Shown here piece by piece: positions 15,306 through 24,124 of a DNA stretch of 33,605 bases (the first letter of the stretch is position 1; each line of letters opens with the position of its first letter). Under the pieces are notes generated by a model. It was given only the letters and a program-made list of their open reading frames with translations. It ran no database searches and was not told the origin of the DNA. A program made the position numbers and the translations under genes. The stretch lies in contig CAMWUJ010000033.1 of assembly GCA_947177405.1 (NCBI GenBank), positions 1 through 33,605 on the forward strand, given 5' to 3'. This DNA comes from an uncultured Porphyromonadaceae bacterium (GTDB lineage: Bacteria; Bacteroidota; Bacteroidia; Bacteroidales; Muribaculaceae).

Positions 15306-18300
15306 ATGAAACTAAAAGGGAAAAACAGCCGCTCCTTGAGGAGTCTGGCTTCGGCTCTTGCAATAGGTGCGGGAGCGTTAGGTATGTATGCCGCCGGCGA
15401 CGCCACACTCAACCGTCTTGAAATAAAGGTGGGTGGCACCAACGTGCTGACCGGCTTCAACAAAGCTACAAAGAATTATGAAATAGAACTCGGGGAGGAT
15501 GCAGCCTCATTGGCCACATTCTCAGCTGCTCCCTCCTCAGCCGATGCGCTTGTGGATATCTCGGTCAACGGACGCGAATATTCCAACCACTCATTAGGTT
15601 CGCTCATCGGTGGAGAAAATATCATCACTTATACAGTGAAGAGCGGTGGCGCCACCGAGGTATATACCATCAAGATAACCACACCTCAAGTGGTGCGTTC
15701 GGAATATTTCACTTGGAAGAACGCCAATATCTATTTCGTGCTCACCGACCGTTTCTATAACGGCGACACTTCAAACGATGAGAGCTATCACCGCCATAAG
15801 ACCGCAGGCGGAAGCAACGTAGCCACATTCCACGGAGGCGATATAAAGGGTCTTACCGAAAAGCTCGATTATCTTAACAATCTCGGAGTGAATGCCATCT
15901 GGATCACCGCTCCTTATGAGCAGATGCACGGATGGACCGGAGGTAAGAATGATGCCTTCCCTCATTATGCCTTCCATGGATATTATACACTCGACTGGAC
16001 TTTCATGGACCGCAACATGGGTACAATCGAGGATATGCGCAACTTCGTGACCGAATGTCACCGCCGCGGTATCCGTGTGGTGATGGATATAGTGCTCAAC
16101 CATACGGGCTATTGCACACTCGATGACTGCGTGGACTATGACTTCGGAAATTTCAACGGGTCTCCACAGGCCGGCTGGGTGCCAAATGGCAACTTTACCA
16201 TGTGGTCGAGCTCCAATCCCGTAAGCTTCAATGCTGATACACAAGGGAAATGGGGCAACTGGTGGAGCGGTTTCGTGCGTGCCTTCGGCGACCGTAGCTG
16301 GGGACAGAGCGCCGGATTCGCCGTGCCTGGCAGTGATGACAAGACAATGTCTTTAGCCGGTCTGCCGGATGTGGTGACCGAGAAAACGCAGACTGTCAAT
16401 GTCCCGCCGTTCCTCAAAAAGAAATGGGCTGCCGAGAAGGGCGGTGATTGGGATAATTATCGCCTCCCCACCGCTGAAGACTGGCGTGCCGACGGCAAGG
16501 GATCTCCGGCCGATTATGTGATACACTGGCTCGCCGCATGGGTGGAATATTTTGGAATCGACGGTTTCCGTTGCGACACTGCAAAGCATGTGGAATTTAA
16601 CAGATGGAACCAATTGAAGAACGCCTGCAAGGAGGCTCTCACAAAATGGCGTCGGAGCGACCGTGCGGATGAATATGCCAAAAACTGGACCGATGATTTC
16701 TGGATGACAGGCGAGGCCTGGGGCTGGGATCATGGTGACACCGGCTATTTCTCACAGGGTGGTTTTGACTCAATGATCAATTTCGCTTTCAATGGCACTG
16801 AAGGCGGCACAGGTCGCACTCCTACCACCGGCGACTGGGAATATTATGCCAACTTCTGCAATGGCAACGGAGGTAAGCAGGTGCTCAATTATGTGTCAAG
16901 CCATGATACCGGACTCCATCGTCCCGGCGACCAGAAGAAGGTGGCCACTATGCTCTTGCTCTGTCCCGGCGGCGCCCAGATATATTATGGAGATGAGACC
17001 TCTCGTCCGGCAGTTGACGGCAAGGGTGACCCCGGTATGGTGACCCGTGGTGACTTCAACTGGGATGCAGTGGATAATGATGTCAACAAGCACTGGCAGA
17101 AGATTGGTCAGTTCCGCCGCCGCAACCCGGCTGTGGGCGCTGGTTCGCAATCAATTGTAGAAGGAACATATATCCGTAAATTCTCCGAGAACGGTTATAC
17201 CAATGCCGTGGCCATCAAACTCGACACTCAGAACGGTCAGAGCTATACCCTCAACGTGGGTAGCGCCTTCGCCGACGGTACAAAGGTGATGGATGGATAT
17301 AACACCGACAACACAGCCACTGTATCAGGCGGCAAAGTGACCATGACAGCTTCCGGCCCGGTGCTCCTTATCGAGGAATATGGCACAATCAACAATGGTC
17401 CGAATCCTCCTATTCCTCCCCGTCCTTCGAAGCCGTCCGTGACTGCTTCTCCCGGTTCGTCCGACTTCACCGATAATGTGACAGTAAGCCTGAGCGTTAA
17501 TCCCGCCGGTGTGCCTATACATTATTCCACCACCGGCGCCGCCTCGGCTTCCTCTCCGGTCTATTCCACTCCACTCACTTTCACCGAGACTACTACTCTC
17601 TACACTTATGTGGAGAATCAGGCCGGTTCCAACTCACAGAGCTTCACATATACTAAGAAGCAGCAGATCATCGATCCTCCCGTGATCGAGGACGACTACT
17701 ATATCTATTTCGATGATACTTCGAAAACTGATGTGGCTGTATGGGCATGGGGTGAGAATAATGTGAACTGTACAGCCTCCGGAAAATGGCCGGGTGATAA
17801 AATGACCCTCAAGAACGGCAAGTATTATTGGACTCTCCCGGAGGGAAAAACAGTGCCTACGAAGATCATCATCAGCTGGGGACAGCATGAGGACGGCGAT
17901 AAAGCCGGGGGAGGCGACCTGGAGTTTGTGAACAAACACACCTACAAGGCCGACGGATCCCATTCCCTCGTATCATACGGTCCTCAGAAACCTTCGATCA
18001 CCGTGAATCCCGCTTCCGGAAACGTGAAGGGCAGCTCCAACATCACGATCACCATCGACAATGCCCCCACATCCATCTCCGGCACATTCAACGGCAGGAC
18101 AATGTCGCTCACAGGCGGATCGAACACCGTTTCAGTAGCCGGTTATCTCAACGACGGGCAGAGCGGCACAATGTCGATCACCGCTTCCAACGCACAAGGC
18201 ACAACCACCTTCTCCGGTTCATTCACCCGCGACGATTCCACTCCGGTGGTGTCGCTCACAGGCGACTGGCGCGAACTCTCGATATATCAGATAATGGTGG

Positions 18301-19607
18301 CTTCTTTCCAGCACGGCAACAGCGGAGCTTCCGGCTACAGCGACATGTGGGGACCCAGCGGACATCGCAAGAACGGCAACCTGCGTGGTATTATCGAGAG
18401 CCTCGACTATATCAAGGATCTCGGCATGAATGCCATTTGGATGACTCCTATTTTCGATTCCACCAACGGCGACGGAGGTGAGAAGCTTCAGGCCACCGGA
18501 TATTTCTGCACCAACTATTTTAAGGTGGATCCGAAGTTTGGATCCGAAGAAGAATTCGATGAGCTTATCCGCGAGGCCCATGCCCGTGGCATATATGTGA
18601 TACTTGATGGCGTGTTCGGTCATCACGGCGGAGTGAACAGCGCATCTCCCAATGGAAAGTGGATTCAGACACAAGCCAACACTCCGAATGTGAGAGGATC
18701 TGAATCAGGAAATATCGTTTTCCCCGGTTCTCTTGAATACTTCAAGGAGGTGATCCGCTATTGGATGGAGCGTGGTGTTGACGGATGGCGTCTCGATCAA
18801 TGCTATCAGGCATATCAGGGAGGTCACAACTATTGGAACGATCTTCGCAAGGAGGCTGAGAAGGTGGCAGCCGAACGCAAGGCACGCGGTGAGCAGTGGG
18901 GCACACTCGCCTACATGGTAGGTGAGGACTGGACCTCAGCCGGCAATATCACCACCACTCAGCAGGATGGCCTGAAGAGTGTGATGGATTTCGACGGCAA
19001 GGATAATCTTGTAAGTATGAATTCCGGAGTGGGTTCGGCAGGGTGGTTCCTTTCCAACGATGCCGCCTCACGCGGTTATCGCGATGCGGGAGTGAATCCT
19101 ACTATCTTCCTTTCCAATCATGACACCGACCGTGTTGGCGACTATGTGGATATCAATTCCAATCCCAAGGGTCTCATGACCCGTCATGCTGCCGTGGCTG
19201 CATATTCAGGCCCGACCTGCACATATTATGGCGATGAGATCGGCGACAAGAGCGGCAAGCATCAAGGAAATGGTAATTCTGACAACTGGGCACGCACATC
19301 GGGTCGTATTTCAGGATTCTCGGCCAATGAGCAGATGGTGCATGATTATGTAGCCAAGGTGTTCAAGGCACGTGCTGAGAATCCCGCTCTCTGGAGAGGC
19401 ACCGTGCAGCGGCAGCAGCAGGGCAATAACGTGGAGATTATCACCAAGACAGATTCCCAGACAGGCAACAAGGTGGTTGTTATCTTCAGCTCCACCGATA
19501 CCACTGTCTCCATCGGTGGTTCCGGACTCGACCTGATCAACGGCGGCAATGTCTCAGGCAATGTCTCGGTGAGCGCATGGGTGCCCGCTTTCATCAAGAT
19601 GAATTAA
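15306..19607 (+). CDS. Exported protein with two GH13 alpha-amylase domains and a starch-binding module
   Basis: The 1433-residue protein should hydrolyse alpha-glucans outside the cytoplasm. Order: signal peptide (about 1-30); Ig-like cadherin-type domain (about 32-130); GH13 domain A (about 138-700) with Asp261/His266 (DIVLNH), nucleophile Asp424 (GFRCD), acid Glu470 (TGEAW) and His533-Asp534. Next come a chitobiase-C-like sandwich (about 705-785), a CBM26-like module (about 797-885, YYIYFDD, VAVWAWG, KWPGDKM), another sandwich (about 895-975) and GH13 domain B (about 978-1433). Domain B has Asp1101/His1106 (DGVFGH), nucleophile Asp1164 (GWRLD), Glu1207 (VGEDW) and His1272-Asp1273. Both active sites look complete; region I of domain B has Gly where Asn is usual. 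The two domains may differ in specificity, for example an amylase paired with a pullulanase or neopullulanase (inference). Confidence 0.9.
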   Translation: MKLKGKNSRSLRSLASALAIGAGALGMYAAGDATLNRLEIKVGGTNVLTGFNKATKNYEIELGEDAASLATFSAAPSSADALVDISVNGREYSNHSLGSLIGGENIITYTVKSGGATEVYTIKITTPQVVRSEYFTWKNANIYFVLTDRFYNGDTSNDESYHRHKTAGGSNVATFHGGDIKGLTEKLDYLNNLGVNAIWITAPYEQMHGWTGGKNDAFPHYAFHGYYTLDWTFMDRNMGTIEDMRNFVTECHRRGIRVVMDIVLNHTGYCTLDDCVDYDFGNFNGSPQAGWVPNGNFTMWSSSNPVSFNADTQGKWGNWWSGFVRAFGDRSWGQSAGFAVPGSDDKTMSLAGLPDVVTEKTQTVNVPPFLKKKWAAEKGGDWDNYRLPTAEDWRADGKGSPADYVIHWLAAWVEYFGIDGFRCDTAKHVEFNRWNQLKNACKEALTKWRRSDRADEYAKNWTDDFWMTGEAWGWDHGDTGYFSQGGFDSMINFAFNGTEGGTGRTPTTGDWEYYANFCNGNGGKQVLNYVSSHDTGLHRPGDQKKVATMLLLCPGGAQIYYGDETSRPAVDGKGDPGMVTRGDFNWDAVDNDVNKHWQKIGQFRRRNPAVGAGSQSIVEGTYIRKFSENGYTNAVAIKLDTQNGQSYTLNVGSAFADGTKVMDGYNTDNTATVSGGKVTMTASGPVLLIEEYGTINNGPNPPIPPRPSKPSVTASPGSSDFTDNVTVSLSVNPAGVPIHYSTTGAASASSPVYSTPLTFTETTTLYTYVENQAGSNSQSFTYTKKQQIIDPPVIEDDYYIYFDDTSKTDVAVWAWGENNVNCTASGKWPGDKMTLKNGKYYWTLPEGKTVPTKIIISWGQHEDGDKAGGGDLEFVNKHTYKADGSHSLVSYGPQKPSITVNPASGNVKGSSNITITIDNAPTSISGTFNGRTMSLTGGSNTVSVAGYLNDGQSGTMSITASNAQGTTTFSGSFTRDDSTPVVSLTGDWRELSIYQIMVASFQHGNSGASGYSDMWGPSGHRKNGNLRGIIESLDYIKDLGMNAIWMTPIFDSTNGDGGEKLQATGYFCTNYFKVDPKFGSEEEFDELIREAHARGIYVILDGVFGHHGGVNSASPNGKWIQTQANTPNVRGSESGNIVFPGSLEYFKEVIRYWMERGVDGWRLDQCYQAYQGGHNYWNDLRKEAEKVAAERKARGEQWGTLAYMVGEDWTSAGNITTTQQDGLKSVMDFDGKDNLVSMNSGVGSAGWFLSNDAASRGYRDAGVNPTIFLSNHDTDRVGDYVDINSNPKGLMTRHAAVAAYSGPTCTYYGDEIGDKSGKHQGNGNSDNWARTSGRISGFSANEQMVHDYVAKVFKARAENPALWRGTVQRQQQGNNVEIITKTDSQTGNKVVVIFSSTDTTVSIGGSGLDLINGGNVSGNVSVSAWVPAFIKMN

Positions 19608-19635
19608 GAACTTAGATAACTGACTTAACCAATAT

Positions 19636-19674
19636 AAAGCTCCCGTAGGTTGGGAATCCAACTGCGGGAGCTTT
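19636..19674 (+). terminator. Hairpin between the amylase and alpha-glucosidase genes
   Basis: AAAGCTCCCG and CGGGAGCTTT form a 10-bp stem extended by GTTGG/CCAAC around a GAAT loop. The following bases (CACAATC) are not a T-run. It may attenuate transcription into the GH97 gene or stabilise the upstream mRNA. Confidence 0.6.
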
Positions 19675-19720
19675 CACAATCTATTCAATAATTGAAAAGA
19701 GAAAACCATTTATATTGACC

Positions 19721-21826
19721 ATGAAACATATCTTATTCATCATCATGCTCGCGGGAGCCATGCAGATGGCGGCCACAAGCATCACTTCCCCTTCGGGGTC
19801 TTTTATCCTCAATGTAGATGTAGATGATCAAGGGTGTCCCTACTATTCGCTTGATTATAAAGGGAAAGAGATAGTGAGGCCAAGCAAGCTCGGCATCCGT
19901 GCTGATGAGACGGTATTTGCCGACGGCTTCTCGATCGCCGGTATCGACACGGTGACTATTGACCGGACTTGGGAACCGGTGTGGGGCGAATATTCCACCG
20001 TCCGCGACCATTTCCGCGAGATGGCAGTGAAGCTCAAGGCTGAAAATCCTGACCGTGAGATGACCGTGCGCTTCCGCCTATTTGATGACGGACTCGGTTT
20101 CCGCTATGAACTCCCTGTGCAGAATGGCCCGAATTATCTCACCGTCAAAGATGAGCTTACGGAGTTTAATTTTACAGACGACCATAAGCTCTATTGCATC
20201 CCCGGAGATTATGACACGGATGAATATCTGTTCTCCGAAACCACGTTCTCCGGCCTGCCCGAAGCCCTCAACAGCTATGGAAAACACTCCGAAGCGCAAC
20301 GCACGGGGGGATCCACAATCCAGACCCCTATGCTGATAAAGACCGGTGATGGGGTATATATCAATATGCATGAAGCTGCTCTTGTGGGTTATCCCGCGAT
20401 GCTCCTTGATGTGGATACAAAGAAGTATTCCATGAAGTCTCACCTTGTGCCCGACCGCTTGGGAGTCTGTGCATATCTTCAGATGCCCTTCAATACCCCC
20501 TGGCGTACGTTGATTGTCAGCGATGATGCACGCGATATACTTGCCTCTCAGCTGGTGCTCAATCTTAACGAGCCAAGCAAGATAGAGGATACTTCCTGGA
20601 TAAAGCCGATGAAGTTTATGGGTGTTTGGTGGGAGATGTTCACCGGTAATCAGAAGACATGGGCTTATTCGGATGATTATCTTGCAAAACCGGGAGTGAC
20701 CGACTACAGTAAACTCAAACCCAACGGTCGCCACCCGGCCAATACGGAGAATGTGAAGAGATATATTGACTTCGCTTCGGCCAACGGTATCGACGGTGTT
20801 CTTGTGGAGGGCTGGAATGAAGGATGGGAAGACTGGGCGAGCTATCGCAAGAACCGGCAGTTCCTTTTCGACAAGGCTTATCCGGATTTTGATGTGGATG
20901 AACTCCGGGATTATGCCAAAGAAAAAGGTGTTAAGTTAATCATGCATCATGAGACGGCAGCCAACGCCTCCGATTATGAGAAACAGCTCGACCGCGCTTT
21001 CCAATTCATGAAAGACAACAACTATGATGCAGTGAAGACAGGATATGTGGGAGCTATTATCCCTCGCTCCGAACATCACACCTCCCAATGGATGGTGGAT
21101 CATGCCAGGCATGTGATAGAGCGAGCCGCCGATTATGAAATAATGGTTGACAGCCATGAGGCTCCTCGTCCTACAGGCCTCTGTCGCACCTATCCCAACT
21201 GGCTGGCACAAGAATCGGCGCGAGGAGGCGAGTTTGAATCTATGGGAGGCAATCCTCCCTCGCATACCTGTATTCTTCCTTTCACACGTCTTAAAGGAGG
21301 TCCGATGGATTATACCCCCGGCCTTTTCGAAACAAAGATGAGTTATTACGGAGAAGGAAAGAATTCGCAGGCCGGGACCACCTTGGCCCGTCAGCTCGCC
21401 CTTTATCTCACGATGCCATCTCCGATGCAGATGGTATGCGACCTTCCCTCCAATTATGATCGTTTCCCGGATGCTTTCCAATTTATCAAGGATGTGCCGG
21501 TGGACTGGTCGGATTCCAAGTATCTGGAGGCAGAGCCTAACAGATATATCACCGTTGCACGTCGTGATAAAAACTCGGATGATTGGTATGTGGGAGCAAT
21601 TACCGATGATAAAGCCCGCAATGCCGTGATCGATATGAGTTTCTTACCAAAGGGAGAAAAATTTGAGGCCACCATCTATGAGGATGCCCCTGATGCTCAT
21701 TGGAAAGAAAACCCACAGGCCTATAAGATCCGCAAGGTGAATGTGGATTCCGGGACAAAATTAAAACAACGTCTTGCTCCGGGGGGAGGCGCAGCGATAA
21801 GAATAGTGAGGAAAACAAATAGATAA
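19721..21826 (+). CDS. susB: GH97 alpha-glucosidase, SusB-like
   Basis: The 701-residue exported enzyme should release glucose from malto-oligosaccharides in the periplasm. A signal peptide (MKHILFIIMLAGAMQMAATS) precedes the N-terminal GH97 sandwich (about 20-270) and the (beta/alpha)8 barrel with GVLVEGWNEGWEDW. The catalytic glutamates described for B. thetaiotaomicron SusB (Glu439, Glu508, Glu532) fall at Glu411 (MHHETA), Glu480 (DSHEAP) and Glu504 (ARGGEF) with a constant offset of 28. This therefore looks like the inverting alpha-glucosidase branch, not the retaining galactosidase branch that uses Asp. I used the ATG at 19721; a TTG two codons upstream is less likely. It follows the amylase by 113 bp with a hairpin between. 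I see no -7 box directly upstream. Confidence 0.93.
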   Translation: MKHILFIIMLAGAMQMAATSITSPSGSFILNVDVDDQGCPYYSLDYKGKEIVRPSKLGIRADETVFADGFSIAGIDTVTIDRTWEPVWGEYSTVRDHFREMAVKLKAENPDREMTVRFRLFDDGLGFRYELPVQNGPNYLTVKDELTEFNFTDDHKLYCIPGDYDTDEYLFSETTFSGLPEALNSYGKHSEAQRTGGSTIQTPMLIKTGDGVYINMHEAALVGYPAMLLDVDTKKYSMKSHLVPDRLGVCAYLQMPFNTPWRTLIVSDDARDILASQLVLNLNEPSKIEDTSWIKPMKFMGVWWEMFTGNQKTWAYSDDYLAKPGVTDYSKLKPNGRHPANTENVKRYIDFASANGIDGVLVEGWNEGWEDWASYRKNRQFLFDKAYPDFDVDELRDYAKEKGVKLIMHHETAANASDYEKQLDRAFQFMKDNNYDAVKTGYVGAIIPRSEHHTSQWMVDHARHVIERAADYEIMVDSHEAPRPTGLCRTYPNWLAQESARGGEFESMGGNPPSHTCILPFTRLKGGPMDYTPGLFETKMSYYGEGKNSQAGTTLARQLALYLTMPSPMQMVCDLPSNYDRFPDAFQFIKDVPVDWSDSKYLEAEPNRYITVARRDKNSDDWYVGAITDDKARNAVIDMSFLPKGEKFEATIYEDAPDAHWKENPQAYKIRKVNVDSGTKLKQRLAPGGGAAIRIVRKTNR

Positions 21827-21854
21827 AACAGTTGCTGAATAAGTGATCAAATAG

Positions 21855-21995
21855 ACATTCAGTATAAGCGAAGTAAATTTTGATTGGATTTCATCTCTGG
21901 AAGAAGGAGCATGGCGGGCTATGCGACTGAATGATAAAGCCAAGGCAATCCCGAAGAACGAGTTTCAGCATTTTCAGTTATCCAGCCTCGCTTAA
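21855..21995 (+). other. Short open frame without a start codon, possible gene relic
   Basis: Between the GH97 stop and the convergent AAA/PD-(D/E)XK gene, a 46-codon frame stays open from the TAG at 21852 to the TAA at 21993. It gives a plausible peptide (SEVNFDWISSLEEGAWRAMR...) but no upstream ATG. It ends four bases before the neighbouring gene's stop. I do not recognise it, and it may be chance or a decayed 3' end. Confidence 0.2.
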
Positions 21996-21999
21996 AAGG

Positions 22000-23568
22000 C
22001 TATAACCTGACAATCTCATACCCGGTGAGACCGCGTGTTGGGGCTTTGTCGGAGAAGTTTGCTCCAATGAGGTAGGTGGTGCGTGGATCGAGGGCGTAGC
22101 GGCCGGCATAATCGCGGTCGCGGATCTGCTGCATCGCCTCCTCCACGCTTCGGTTATACTTGAATTCGAAGATATAAATGAAGCGCCGTGTGCGCACCTC
22201 AAGGTCCGTGCGTCCGATGTTGCTGTGGCGCTCGATCTGGGCTTCCGTGCCTGAGAGGCGGCATAGTAGATAGACTATGTTCTGATAGGTCTTCTCCTCA
22301 TGGTTCTCGTAGGGGATATCCTTCAGCAGTGTTGCCAGGCGGTTCATGAAGTCCTCCGGCCTTCCCTCCACGAGATCCCTCTGAAAAAGATCCATGCGGA
22401 AGGGGCTGTCCGGTGTCTCCGCCTCAGGGAGATAAATTCTCAGCAGTTGGTGGTTGAAACCGTGTTCCACTTCATAATTAGGGAATCCAAGTTCATATCT
22501 CTCCGTCTCATCGTCATACCCGCGGATGGTTAGATATCCTGTCTGGAAAAGGAGCGGCACCGGATTGGGTGAATTCAAACCGACCTCCAGCAGATCGCTT
22601 TCCCTGCACCATTGGCTGTTTAGCGAACTGAGAAGCATACGGTTGCTCTTGATTCGCTTGACCAGGAAGGTGGGAGTGCCGGTGGCGAACCAGAAGGGGC
22701 GAATCTTGAGATGGAAAAGTGCATTTAGGACACTGAAAGGATTGTATAGAAGATTCCCTTCGTAAGTGAACCGATAGCCATCGTAATATACCCGGAGGTC
22801 TTTTATGGTATCCTCCACGTTTTTTTTCCGTTTCCGGGCCAGCGCTTCGATACCGGGCATGAAACTATCAGTTATCTCCTTCTCAGTCCAGCCGCATATG
22901 TCGGCGTAAGGCTCCGATAGTGATATGTCGTTGAGGTTGTTAAGATCGCTGAAAATGCTTACCTTGTTGAATCGCGCCACCCCGGTGAGGAAGGCGAACC
23001 GGATGTAACGGTCCATCGACTTTAGGTTACCGAAGAAACCTTTGAGAAGGCTCTGGTTTCTCTCAAACAACACCTTGTTTTCCTCTATTCCGAGAAGGGG
23101 CTTGTCGTATTCATCCACGAGAATCACCACCTTGCGGCCTGTCTGTTCGAAGGCGGTCTGAATGAGACGTCGAAATCGTTGGGGTATATTTTCGCGTGAA
23201 TAATCTGATTCGGAGATATTGTAATTTTTTTCGTATTCACTTAGCAAACTGTTCATAAGAGCACTCAAACCATCCTCAAGACTATACACCGCGCTGTTGA
23301 AATCAAAATGTAGCACTGGGGAAGGAGTCCAGTCAACATCCTCTTTGTCGATGTCAAGCCCTTTGAAGAGGTCTCTGCGACCATCGAAATATGAGTGGAG
23401 AGTGGAAAGCAACAGGCTCTTCCCGAACCGCCGTGGACGACTGAGGAAGTAATAGCTGTCGGTTTTTACAAGAGACGCTATTAATGAAGTCTTGTCAATA
23501 TAAATAAACCCCTCTTCTATAATCTTTGAGAAAGTCTGGATTCCAATAGGATATTTTTGAGTTTTCAT
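22000..23568 (-). CDS. AAA-ATPase-like protein with C-terminal PD-(D/E)XK nuclease domain (paralog 2)
   Basis: The 522-residue paralog of the genes at 7809 and 31773 has the same order of motifs: YPIGIQTFSKIIEEGFIYIDKT at the start, P-loop SRPRRFGKSLLL with Lys50, Walker B VVILVDEYDKPL, sensor-like LTGVARFNKVSIFSDLNN, and late nuclease motifs GRTDLEV and FEFKYNRSVEEAMQQIRDRDY. Here the metal-site motif reads Glu-Phe-Lys rather than Glu-Leu-Lys, still a valid ExK. Translation most likely starts at ATG 23568; a GTG one codon upstream is also in frame. The minus strand has only an imperfect -7 box (TATCTTCG) just upstream. The three paralogs differ widely in sequence, so they are not recent copies of each other. 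Confidence 0.88.
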   Translation of the reverse strand: MKTQKYPIGIQTFSKIIEEGFIYIDKTSLIASLVKTDSYYFLSRPRRFGKSLLLSTLHSYFDGRRDLFKGLDIDKEDVDWTPSPVLHFDFNSAVYSLEDGLSALMNSLLSEYEKNYNISESDYSRENIPQRFRRLIQTAFEQTGRKVVILVDEYDKPLLGIEENKVLFERNQSLLKGFFGNLKSMDRYIRFAFLTGVARFNKVSIFSDLNNLNDISLSEPYADICGWTEKEITDSFMPGIEALARKRKKNVEDTIKDLRVYYDGYRFTYEGNLLYNPFSVLNALFHLKIRPFWFATGTPTFLVKRIKSNRMLLSSLNSQWCRESDLLEVGLNSPNPVPLLFQTGYLTIRGYDDETERYELGFPNYEVEHGFNHQLLRIYLPEAETPDSPFRMDLFQRDLVEGRPEDFMNRLATLLKDIPYENHEEKTYQNIVYLLCRLSGTEAQIERHSNIGRTDLEVRTRRFIYIFEFKYNRSVEEAMQQIRDRDYAGRYALDPRTTYLIGANFSDKAPTRGLTGYEIVRL

Positions 23569-23693
23569 CACCGGCTGTATTATTATTATATGCGAAGATA
23601 CTCAATGTTTTATGAAAATCCAAAGGAATAAAGGGGAAAATTCAGATAAAAACCAACCATCTTCAAAGCAGAGGATTACCGAAGTTCAGTTGC

Positions 23694-23733
23694 AAAAAAA
23701 ATCCCGATGCCTGAAATAGTGACACCGGGATTT
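23694..23733 (-). terminator. Terminator of the tRNA-Arg gene
   Basis: On the minus strand an 8-bp stem AAATCCCG / CGGGATTT with a long loop runs into eight T. It starts 10 bp after the tRNA 3' end. Confidence 0.75.
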
Positions 23734-23742
23734 GACGGGGAG

Positions 23743-23816
23743 TGATCCGGCCGCGATTCGAACGCGGGACCGTCTGCTTAGAAGGCAGATGCTCTATCCA
23801 GCTGAGCTACCGGACC
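23743..23816 (-). tRNA. tRNA-Arg (anticodon UCU)
   Basis: The 74-nt gene folds as a complete cloverleaf. The acceptor is GGTCCGG/CCGGATC with discriminator A, the D stem is GCTC/GAGC, and the anticodon stem is TCTGC/GCAGA with loop CTTCTAA (anticodon TCT). The T arm is CCGCG-TTCGAAT-CGCGG. CCA is not encoded. It has its own promoter and terminator. Confidence 0.97.
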
Positions 23817-23826
23817 ATCAACGCCA

Positions 23827-23857
23827 CAAAATTACTAATTTTTTTTCAATTGGCAAA
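23827..23857 (-). promoter_or_regulatory. Promoter of tRNA-Arg
   Basis: On the minus strand TTTG (23854-23857), 19 bp and TAATTTTG (23827-23834) match the consensus exactly. The -7 box ends 10 bp before the mature tRNA 5' end. Confidence 0.8.
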
Positions 23858-23996
23858 ATGAAAAATCAAAAAAAGGGTGATTGGTAAAATTCCCGAGATG
23901 CAATGTTCCCCCTCCCGGATAGGGAATATCCCCAAAAATGATGATAAAAATATAGAAAAATTTCACTAATAATTTTCAGTTGTGCTAAAATATTGA

Positions 23997-24004
23997 TAAA
24001 TTTG
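23997..24004 (+). promoter_or_regulatory. -7 box of the fumarate reductase operon
   Basis: TAAATTTG fits TAnnTTTG and lies 120 bp before the first gene; no TTTG is found at the expected -33 spacing. The leader includes a GC-rich hairpin (GGCGG-GAATGT-CCGCC). The rest of 23858-24124 is AT-rich and holds no gene. Confidence 0.55.
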
Positions 24005-24124
24005 CAAAGAATCCCTAAAAGCCTGTGGCCGCAGGGAGGACACTCATGGAAACGATGGCGGGAATGTCCGCCTCCTACTGCCTGACAATAAACAAAATAA
24101 CTAATAATTAAATTCAGAACAGCT

